Source of the DNA: Methanolobus sp. UBA474
Lineage (GTDB): Archaea > Halobacteriota > Methanosarcinia > Methanosarcinales > Methanosarcinaceae
Assembly: GCA_002501695.1 (NCBI GenBank)
Contig: DANZ01000025.1
Coordinates: forward strand, 26,190-42,878
Direction of reading: 5' to 3'
DNA: 16,689 nt
Of the stretch, positions 7,573 to 13,361 are shown one piece after another (position 1 is the first letter of the stretch; each line of letters opens with the position of its first letter). The position numbers and the translations under genes are program-made. The notes beneath the pieces were generated by a model. It searched no databases. It saw only the letters and a list, made by a program, of their open reading frames with translations, and was not told the origin of the DNA.

Positions 7573-8631
7573 ATGGATGATCAGACTCAGGAAATTCTGG
7601 CAACTCTAAGGGATGGGTTATCAGAGAAAAGTTCATTGTTCTTTGCTCAGGTTGACAGTTTTGTCGAACGTTTAGTCTATCTTCATATCTACGATGTGCT
7701 CATCAATGACCCTGACAGGAACGTTGTGTGGCTATGCCTGAACTCCCCGCGTGACAAGATACTGGGCAGGTTCGATGATTTTGGTTTTGACATCAGCAAC
7801 TCCATGGACCGTGTGTTCTTCATTGATGTAGAGGTGCCGGGTAAACCTCCCCAGCAGGGAACTTTTTACTGCAGCTCCCCTGCGGATTACACTAAAATGG
7901 CATCCCATATATCCAATCTCTTTGACAGGGATACACGCACCCTGCTGGTCATGGATAACATGAACGTACTGGCCAGCGACACCCTGCAGGTTGTTGAGAC
8001 CTTCATGCAGTTCGTCCAGAAGAAAGTGCATGAGAGAGAAGGCGGTATCGTTTCAGTGCTTCTGAGGGATATCCTCTCCCCGGAAAACGAAACGCTGGTA
8101 AAGTCATTTTTTGATGTTGTCCTTGATGTGACCAATATCGGTGAAGTACACACCGAGATAGGGTTGAAGGACTTTGATTTCAGGTACTCGGTAGATAACG
8201 GGTCCATTAAACTGGAGTATGCCCGCAGGAAAGTGAAAAGGGAGAAATTGAAGATCCTCATTGTCGATGATGAGCCTGACATCCCGGAACTTCTTAAGTT
8301 ATCCCTGATCAGTGAACCCTACGACTTCCTGGTCGCATATAACGGAGAGGAAGCGATCGATGTTGCCCTGAAGGAGCATCCTGACCTGATCCTGCTTGAT
8401 ATCATGATGCCCGACATGGACGGATACGAGGTAGTGGAGCATCTGAAGCAAAGCAATACTGCAAATGATATACCTGTTATAATGATCTCTGCAAAGACCG
8501 CGATCGAAGATAAGGTGAGAGGTATGGAGCTTGGCATTGATGACTACATTGCCAAACCCTTTGATAAAAGGGAAGTGAAGGCCCGGATCAAGATGGTTAT
8601 GAGGCGGCTTGGCTGGTCTGTAGAGGAATAA
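7573..8631 (+). CDS. Response regulator: P-loop-less KaiC-like domain fused to a C-terminal receiver
   Basis: A 352-residue two-domain protein. Residues 1 to about 217 have the strand order of a KaiC/RecA fold (NVVWLCLNSPRDKIL, DRVFFIDV, TRTLLVMDN as a Walker B-like strand, then FFDVVLDV and a closing KLEYARR) but no Walker A lysine, so this part is likely a pseudo-ATPase. Residues about 226-350 form a complete receiver: acidic pair D232/D233, phospho-acceptor D276 in LLLDIMMPDMDG, S306 and K328 in IAKPFD. The unusual order, with the receiver at the C terminus, suggests that phosphorylation controls the N-terminal domain or its partner. ATG 7573 was chosen because AGGT lies 8 bases upstream; an in-frame ATG at 7567 is too close to that site. 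No histidine kinase gene is nearby. Confidence 0.82.
   Translation: MDDQTQEILATLRDGLSEKSSLFFAQVDSFVERLVYLHIYDVLINDPDRNVVWLCLNSPRDKILGRFDDFGFDISNSMDRVFFIDVEVPGKPPQQGTFYCSSPADYTKMASHISNLFDRDTRTLLVMDNMNVLASDTLQVVETFMQFVQKKVHEREGGIVSVLLRDILSPENETLVKSFFDVVLDVTNIGEVHTEIGLKDFDFRYSVDNGSIKLEYARRKVKREKLKILIVDDEPDIPELLKLSLISEPYDFLVAYNGEEAIDVALKEHPDLILLDIMMPDMDGYEVVEHLKQSNTANDIPVIMISAKTAIEDKVRGMELGIDDYIAKPFDKREVKARIKMVMRRLGWSVEE
8380..8414 (+). repeat. 35-base repeat, copy 1 (receiver phospho-site region)
   Basis: This stretch is identical base for base to 8829-8863 in the neighbouring receiver gene. It encodes PDLILLDIMMPD around the phospho-acceptor aspartate. Identical codon choice throughout goes beyond what protein conservation requires. 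Confidence 0.85.
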
Positions 8632-8690
8632 ATATATATTTAGCTAATATATTATAATGTCCTTGTAGATTATTTTTCCAGGAGTATAAG
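8632..8690 (+). promoter_or_regulatory. Promoter and leader of the stand-alone receiver gene
   Basis: A very AT-rich 59-base gap. An AT-rich near-palindrome centred on TTAGCTAA (8640-8647) partly overlaps a TATA-like AATATATTATAAT (8646-8658). This would place the start near 8677 and give a short leader containing GGAG (8681-8684), 6 bases before the ATG. A T5 run at 8673-8677 could also end transcripts from the upstream gene. Assigned by eye. Confidence 0.45.
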
Positions 8691-9065
8691 ATGCATCCAA
8701 AGATCATGGTCGTAGATGACGAGCCAGATACCATAGACCTTGTAAAGATCATCCTTGAATCCGAGGATATAGAGGTCATAGGCGCAAGTAGCGGTTTTGA
8801 ATGCCTCGAACTGATGGAGCTGGAAAAACCTGACCTGATCCTGCTTGATATCATGATGCCCGATATGAACGGATGGGAGACCTTCCATAAGATCAAGGAA
8901 AAGGATCCCGGTCTTCCTGTTGCAATGCTCACAGTAAAGAGCCAGGAATTTGATAAGATGCTGGGTCTTCATGTGCTCAAGGCAGACGACTACATCACAA
9001 AACCCTTCAGCAGAAAAGAGCTCATAAAAAGGACCAGGGCCCTTCTGGGCTCAAAGGCCACGTAA
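8691..9065 (+). CDS. Stand-alone receiver-domain response regulator (CheY-like)
   Basis: A 124-residue single receiver domain without an output domain. The key residues are present: acidic pair D9/D10 in VVDDEPDT, phospho-acceptor D53 in LLLDIMMPDMNG, T81 in AMLTVKS and K104 in YITKPFS. Such proteins act by binding a partner when phosphorylated; CheY is the example that acts on the motor, through adaptor proteins in Euryarchaeota. No CheA, CheF or other chemotaxis gene is in the window, so naming it CheY would be unsafe. It shares a 35-base identical stretch with the preceding receiver gene, pointing to recent duplication or gene conversion. GGAG stands 6 bases before the ATG. Confidence 0.88.
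   Translation: MHPKIMVVDDEPDTIDLVKIILESEDIEVIGASSGFECLELMELEKPDLILLDIMMPDMNGWETFHKIKEKDPGLPVAMLTVKSQEFDKMLGLHVLKADDYITKPFSRKELIKRTRALLGSKAT
8829..8863 (+). repeat. 35-base repeat, copy 2 (receiver phospho-site region)
   Basis: Identical to 8380-8414. The match continues imperfectly for about ten bases beyond (two transitions) and stops abruptly upstream. Confidence 0.85.
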
Positions 9066-9119
9066 GTCCTAAAATGACTCACAGGATAAAGTCCTATGAC
9101 TCATAAATGACTCACAGGA
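9064..9119. repeat. Short direct-repeat cluster between convergent genes
   Basis: A 15-base unit AAATGACTCACAGGA occurs at 9072-9086 and 9105-9119. The core ATGACTCA occurs three times (9074, 9096 and 9107), and AAGTCCTA occurs before the first and second cores. The core TGACTCA is itself a near-palindrome, and TCCT/AGGA flanks could pair. The cluster spans the last bases of the receiver gene, the gap, and the stop codon of the methyltransferase on the other strand. It may be a local duplication, a protein-binding site, or part of a bidirectional transcript end; no function is shown. Confidence 0.7.
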
Positions 9120-10170
9120 GCTCGCACAGGATAGCCATTCTGTCTTTGAGGAAAAGGTGGGCTTTTCTGTCCCCTCTTAAGTTCTCTTCCAGCCGGTTGC
9201 GTATATCCCAGTAGTCTTTCGGGTCCACAGATGCTCTTAATATGACCGTTCCAAATCCACTTTTTTTAAGGAGGGCGTTGATCTGTGAGATATCAAAGTC
9301 TTGGGTGCTCAGAACTCTATACCTGTTCTTTAGCATTGGGTGCTTAAGGGGTATGTCCGAGGTAATAAAAAGGCGCTTCCTGTCGATGAAGAATGATCTG
9401 ATATCTGAAGCCTGATCTTTCAGGTCCTCTGCCAGTTGTGAGAGAAGCCCGGCCCTGTCAACCGATTCCTCCGGTTCAAAGGCAAAAGATGCAAGTTCCT
9501 CGGAGGGCTCTATATCAAGGGCAGCAGATCTGGATTCTATCCGTGCGCCGGATGGAAGCGAAACTGCTGAGACGTCGCATTTCATGAGGCTGCCAAAATA
9601 AAGGTCAAGGCGGTTTATTTTACCTTCAAGGGAAATGTATTCTTTTTCGCAGTTAAAAGGGATCCTCTCGGGCGTTAGCTGCGGAGGTGCCTCAAAAGCG
9701 AAATCCGATGTTATGGGGCTGTATGCAGCTATCACTGCAGGTATCGCAGGCCGGAGATTGCCGATATCACGCACATCTTCACTTGCAGGCCTTGCAGGAT
9801 CCGAAAAAACAATGTCAAGCTCTGGCAGCTGCCTGATGACCTCGGGTGAAAGTGCGTCTGCGCAAATGAATTCCACGTTATCTATACCAAGGAGTCTGCA
9901 ATTCTTTTTAGCATAGGCTATTTTCTCGGGATCGATCTCTACAGCGTAGACTTTGTCGCATTCCCTTGCGAAATAGATCGTCTGTCCGCCAACTCCGCAG
10001 CTGATATCTGCGATAGTGCTGCATTTTAGTCGCGTAGCCCTGTATCTTGCAACATCTTCCGGGGTTGCGAACCTCATTCCATCCCTGTCGGAAACGATGT
10101 TATGTTCAAATCTCTTCTTGCGCGGCAATCTTATCCCGGGAAAAAGGGATCTCAAATGATTTAAAGGCAT
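9112..10170 (-). CDS. Class I SAM-dependent methyltransferase, probably acting on RNA
   Basis: A 352-residue protein with a Rossmann methyltransferase core. Motif I is ADISCGVGGQT at 54-64, the acidic residue after strand 2 is E78 (AVEIDPEK), motif III is CADAL near 103-107, and the motif IV position reads SDPARP at 123-128. A DPAR-type motif IV with a long C-terminal region is seen in a group of putative RNA methyltransferases annotated with THUMP-like domains; that assignment is from family memory and the substrate is not identified. The region after about 190 has no motif I recognise. The ATG has no good ribosome site; a TATATAAAAA element about 50-60 bases upstream on the minus strand, shared with the arl promoter region, could drive it. 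It is divergent from arlCE and convergent with the receiver genes. Confidence 0.75.
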   Translation of the reverse strand: MPLNHLRSLFPGIRLPRKKRFEHNIVSDRDGMRFATPEDVARYRATRLKCSTIADISCGVGGQTIYFARECDKVYAVEIDPEKIAYAKKNCRLLGIDNVEFICADALSPEVIRQLPELDIVFSDPARPASEDVRDIGNLRPAIPAVIAAYSPITSDFAFEAPPQLTPERIPFNCEKEYISLEGKINRLDLYFGSLMKCDVSAVSLPSGARIESRSAALDIEPSEELASFAFEPEESVDRAGLLSQLAEDLKDQASDIRSFFIDRKRLFITSDIPLKHPMLKNRYRVLSTQDFDISQINALLKKSGFGTVILRASVDPKDYWDIRNRLEENLRGDRKAHLFLKDRMAILCELL

Positions 10171-10295
10171 CTCTGTGCACTAAAGAATGGATCTGGCAAA
10201 AACCCCGTATTATTCAATATTTTTATATAATATCGCATGTATATTGAAATATCTATAGATATATGCGACATATCTGATCCCGTTTATGTGAAACC
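10171..10295. promoter_or_regulatory. Divergent promoter region of the methyltransferase and the archaellum operon
   Basis: This 125-base gap contains a TTTATATA core at 10223-10230 that reads as a TATA box in both directions, and a second AT-rich stretch at 10249-10264. An imperfect inverted repeat frames the second one: ATATCGCATGTAT at 10230-10242 and ATATATGCGACAT at 10259-10271, so each arm reads ATRTCGCATRTAT with two transitions between arms and centres 29 bases apart. Its location over the likely arlCE core promoter suggests a regulator-binding site. No known archaellum regulator motif was recognised. Confidence 0.5.
10230..10271. repeat. 13-base imperfect inverted repeat in the archaellum promoter
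   Basis: The arms are at 10230-10242 and 10259-10271, matching at 11 of 13 positions with a perfect TCGCAT / ATGCGA core. The spacer of 16 bases is AT-rich and includes TATCTATAGATA. Spacing of about three helical turns between arm centres would place two bound subunits on the same DNA face. Confidence 0.6.
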
Positions 10296-11624
10296 ATGTC
10301 TGGCTTGAGCGATACGATAAAGAAGATAACGGCGGGCATCCTGGGTAAAAAAGGTGCAAATAACGGCAGTAGCTCGCCTTTTAGTTTAGATGGACTTCCT
10401 TTTTCATCCGGTGCCCCTAATCTTAATGCTCTTCCGGACCTTACTTCCATTATGCCTTCCGGGTCTCCTCCTGGTTTTCAGGGCTTAAAACCTCCCTTCC
10501 CCCCGGGGAGCATGGCTGCGGGTATGCCTTCCCCGCCTCCGGGAATGATGCCTTCCGGAATGGGCGCACCAGGCATGTTCCAGGGAGCTGCGCAGCCTGT
10601 CAATGCCGAACAGAAAGAAGCTATCGAGACAAACACTAAAAAACTTAGAGAAGTTGAAACAAAGCTCTCAAAGGCTGATGTGACCCTGAGCATGGTACAG
10701 CGGGACAATGAGGAAGTCAGGAAGACCGTTGAAAAAATAGATCAGAGTGTACTGGAACTGCTATCGCTTTACGAGATAGTATCCAACCAGGTCAATCCAT
10801 TTGTGGGTGATGATGTCGCATCCCGTGCAACGATAGAAAGGTTTGAGAAGACCGAGAAAAGGATCACCGAACTTGCGGACCTGCTTATCATCTTTAAGAA
10901 CGACATGGATACCATCAGTCATAAGCTGAGCATGCCCGGAATTCCCAAAGAGATCGGCTCAAAGATGCAGGATATCGAATCCAAACTGAATGCATTTGCC
11001 GATGCTATGTCTATGATGCATGAGAGTATAGAGCAGCTGACATCAAGGACAGAGGAGCTTTCCGGCAAGACCGGGACAATTGACCAGAATATACTCGAAC
11101 TGGCAGAATCATCAAGTACGATCTCTTCAAGGGTGGATGAACTGGAACGAAAAAGCACCCTGCAGTCTATAGCTGCTGCAAAAGAAGAACTTGAAGCCGC
11201 TGCTTATGATCAAGGGTCGGAAGACCAGGACAGGAACGATCCCCGGACCGGCTCTAAAAAGAACCTTCCTCTGGTGCGTCTGGAGCACCTGAGGACCGAC
11301 CCCACCAGTGTCGTAGTCCTGCTCAACTGGATAGAGTTCCTGATGGAGCGTGTCGGCAGGAACAACCTGATGGATGCACTGGATTATTATATGGACATCG
11401 GCTGGATAAGCGAAGATGTCAGGTCGGAAGTCATGGCATATGCCCGTGGTATCGACTATTATGTGGAAAAACCTACCTGGCGCCTGCTCCCGGAAGACCA
11501 TACGAAATCACTTCTCTTTATAGAAAGGCTCTGCGGACGCAAGATCGATCGCAATATGCTCAGTTCGATAGACCGGGAAATGTCAAAAGTTAAGCATGGG
11601 CTGGAGGAACTTTATGGGATTTGA
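10296..11624 (+). CDS. arlCE: Archaellum scaffold protein ArlCE (FlaC-FlaD/E fusion)
   Basis: A 442-residue cytoplasmic protein of the archaellum switch/scaffold. It has a short basic N terminus (1-20), a Pro/Gly/Met-rich low-complexity stretch (about 28-102), a FlaC-like coiled-coil region (about 105-175), more predicted coiled coil to about 300, an acidic linker, and a C-terminal FlaD/E domain (about 327-415) with the characteristic VVVLLNWIEFLMERVG and IDYYVEKPTWRLLPEDH segments. In Euryarchaeota ArlC/D/E link the chemotaxis adaptor CheF to the ArlH-ArlI motor. Fusion of C with D/E is known in methanogens; the long Pro/Met-rich head is unusual. The start ATG follows a weak ribosome site (tgtgaaacc). 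The end overlaps arlF by 11 bases. Confidence 0.88.
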   Translation: MSGLSDTIKKITAGILGKKGANNGSSSPFSLDGLPFSSGAPNLNALPDLTSIMPSGSPPGFQGLKPPFPPGSMAAGMPSPPPGMMPSGMGAPGMFQGAAQPVNAEQKEAIETNTKKLREVETKLSKADVTLSMVQRDNEEVRKTVEKIDQSVLELLSLYEIVSNQVNPFVGDDVASRATIERFEKTEKRITELADLLIIFKNDMDTISHKLSMPGIPKEIGSKMQDIESKLNAFADAMSMMHESIEQLTSRTEELSGKTGTIDQNILELAESSSTISSRVDELERKSTLQSIAAAKEELEAAAYDQGSEDQDRNDPRTGSKKNLPLVRLEHLRTDPTSVVVLLNWIEFLMERVGRNNLMDALDYYMDIGWISEDVRSEVMAYARGIDYYVEKPTWRLLPEDHTKSLLFIERLCGRKIDRNMLSSIDREMSKVKHGLEELYGI

Positions 11625-12042
11625 GGTCACGGTAGTTGTGGTCATATTCTTTATTTCAGCCCTTGTCGTGGGAACCTTTTCCTATACTGCACTGAGCACT
11701 TCCTCGGATATTGTTGCCGATGCGTCAGCGGAGCAGTACCTGATGCAAAATGAACGTATGCATACTTCTATCAATATTGAACATTCCGTACCCGGCATTC
11801 CAGGGAGTACATATGACCTGACGGTGACGCTTACAAACACGGGCAGTGAAACGCTCCGGTTTGATGAATTGAATGTTCTTATAGACGGGCAAATTGAACC
11901 TTACACTTTTAGTGAAGCTGCTCTATGGGTTCCTGCAGAGACGCGCAGCCTGGCAATATCCGGTCTTACGGGTGCCGGGACCCACCGTATCAAAGTTGTG
12001 ACCGGGAATGGCGTCGCAGCTTATGATATTTATCTTGTGTGA
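11614..12042 (+). CDS. arlF: Archaellum stator-like protein ArlF
   Basis: A 142-residue protein with one N-terminal membrane helix (FEVTVVVVIFFISALVVGTF, about 3-22) and a beta-rich external domain ending YDLTVTLTNTGSETLRFDELNVLIDG and beyond, as in archaellin-like ArlF. ArlF binds the S-layer outside the membrane and acts with ArlG as the stator. The ATG at 11614 is chosen over 11596 because GGAGG at 11603-11607 is ideally spaced (6 bases), and the arlCE stop at 11622 overlaps it by 11 bases, indicating translational coupling. Lack of a charged prepilin leader agrees with a protein that is not processed like archaellin. Confidence 0.87.
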   Translation: MGFEVTVVVVIFFISALVVGTFSYTALSTSSDIVADASAEQYLMQNERMHTSINIEHSVPGIPGSTYDLTVTLTNTGSETLRFDELNVLIDGQIEPYTFSEAALWVPAETRSLAISGLTGAGTHRIKVVTGNGVAAYDIYLV

Positions 12043-12056
12043 GATATACGGTGTCA

Positions 12057-12067
12057 TATTTATATAG
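12057..12067 (+). promoter_or_regulatory. Possible internal promoter before arlG
   Basis: The arlF-arlG gap (12043-12128) is strikingly AT-rich compared with its neighbours. It holds TTTATATAG at 12059-12067, which would give a start near 12090 and a leader of about 40 bases. This resembles the TTTATATA at the operon head. It may provide extra transcription of arlG-J. Not tested. Confidence 0.35.
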
Positions 12068-12128
12068 TATTGTCAATATATTATGTTTGAAATTATATTA
12101 TCAATTCACGACCAGACGGTACGAAAGC

Positions 12129-12635
12129 ATGAAGAATAAGCACACTTCCACAAGGAGGCTCTTTTTCAGGTGTCAAAAGGCAGAGACTGCCATAACGCAC
12201 ATGATCTTTTTCATCACGGCCATTATTCTGGCTATGGGAGCTATTACAGTCCTTTCCGCTGACGTACAGTCCATTGTCTCATCATCTTCCGTAAATAGCA
12301 AATTGATAGCACAGCAGATGAGGACCGACATAACGATAGTCAACGATCCTCTGATGATCCCCTATGACAATTCCGGCAATAGCTATGCCTTCTATGCAAA
12401 GAACACAGGCAGGACCGAGCTGGCACCCGAGTTCATAACAGTGCTTGTAGATGGGATATTGGTCGAGCCGGCAAATATGGATGTCGAGATACTCGATGGT
12501 GATGTGATGTGGAGGCCGGGGGATATTCTGGTACTGCATGTTACTCCAAGCCCCAGTCCTCTTGAGTCCGGAGATCATCGTATCCTTGTAGCTGCAGAGA
12601 ACGGTAAGTCCGGCAGCATGAGCTTTAAGGTTTAA
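12129..12635 (+). CDS. arlG: Archaellum stator-like protein ArlG
   Basis: A 168-residue protein with a basic N terminus (MKNKHTSTRRLFFRCQK), one membrane helix (about 22-45, THMIFFITAIILAMGAITVL) and a beta-rich outer domain (AFYAKNTGRTELAPEFITVLVDG onwards) that resembles ArlF. In known systems ArlG forms a filament capped by ArlF that anchors the motor to the S-layer. The ATG at 12129 gives a normal ArlG layout. The open frame extends up to 12039 but that stretch is AT-rich, non-gene-like and would put a spurious hydrophobic head on the protein. The ribosome site is weak (ggtacgaaagc), so the exact start is uncertain; it is followed by arlH after 10 bases. Confidence 0.82.
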   Translation: MKNKHTSTRRLFFRCQKAETAITHMIFFITAIILAMGAITVLSADVQSIVSSSSVNSKLIAQQMRTDITIVNDPLMIPYDNSGNSYAFYAKNTGRTELAPEFITVLVDGILVEPANMDVEILDGDVMWRPGDILVLHVTPSPSPLESGDHRILVAAENGKSGSMSFKV

Positions 12636-12645
12636 AGGAGAGTAA

Positions 12646-13341
12646 ATGGTAAAGATATGTTCATTCGAGGTTCCCAGGGACGAGTTAAATGCGAAACTGG
12701 GAGGCGGTTTTCCTGTAGGCTCATTAGTAGTTATAGAGGGAGGAAGCGGCGGTGGTAAGAGTTCCATTTCCCAGCGTCTCTCTTTCGGACTGAATGAGAA
12801 CAAGGTAAGTGTCACATTCATATCCACCCAGATGACAACAAAGGGTTTCATCAATCAGATGTATTCCATGGATTACCCGATCGCTCCTTTCCTGCTGAAC
12901 GGTTCACTTCTTTATATCCCTGTCATTCCGCTTGTCCAGGCAGCAAAGTCCAGGTTTGACTTCCTGGAGAGACTGATGGCAGCAGAAGAGTTGTTCGAGA
13001 AAGATGTGATCATTATTGATACTATCTCTGCGCTCATAAAATACAGTGCAAATGCAGAAAAAAGCCTTGACCTCATATCTTTTTTCAAAAAGCTGAATGG
13101 AATGGGAAAAGTGATAATCCTCACCATAGAACCCAATCAGCTTGATGAGGACATAGCTTCAATGTTCAGATCGTCCTGCGATGTTTACATCACTCTGAAA
13201 TCAAGGCCCCTTGGAAGTGAGGTCAAGCGCACCATTGTAGTGAACAAGTTCACTGGAGCAAAAGGTCCGGTGGGACAGATGATCGGTTTCAGGATAGAGC
13301 CAAGGGTTGGCCTGGTAGTGGAGATCGCTTCCGTTTCATGA
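12646..13341 (+). CDS. arlH: Archaellum regulatory ATPase ArlH (KaiC-like)
   Basis: A 231-residue RecA/KaiC-family protein. Walker A is GGSGGGKSS at 32-40 with K38, and Walker B is DVIIIDTIS near 120-128. The KaiC-type entry LGGGFPVGSLVVIEGG is at 18-33. ArlH binds ATP and docks onto ArlI, and is thought to control the switch between assembly and rotation of the archaellum; KaiC-like autophosphorylation has been described for homologues. It lacks a membrane segment and acts at the inner face of the membrane. GGAG stands 5 bases before the ATG. The gap to arlI is 20 bases. Confidence 0.92.
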   Translation: MVKICSFEVPRDELNAKLGGGFPVGSLVVIEGGSGGGKSSISQRLSFGLNENKVSVTFISTQMTTKGFINQMYSMDYPIAPFLLNGSLLYIPVIPLVQAAKSRFDFLERLMAAEELFEKDVIIIDTISALIKYSANAEKSLDLISFFKKLNGMGKVIILTIEPNQLDEDIASMFRSSCDVYITLKSRPLGSEVKRTIVVNKFTGAKGPVGQMIGFRIEPRVGLVVEIASVS

Positions 13342-13361
13342 AGGCAGTGGAAGGTGAGTGA

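Noticed and set aside
8691..9065. Calling the lone receiver CheY
   Set aside because: No cheA, cheF, cheB, cheR or methyl-accepting receptor gene is in the window, and the receiver alone does not define the pathway.
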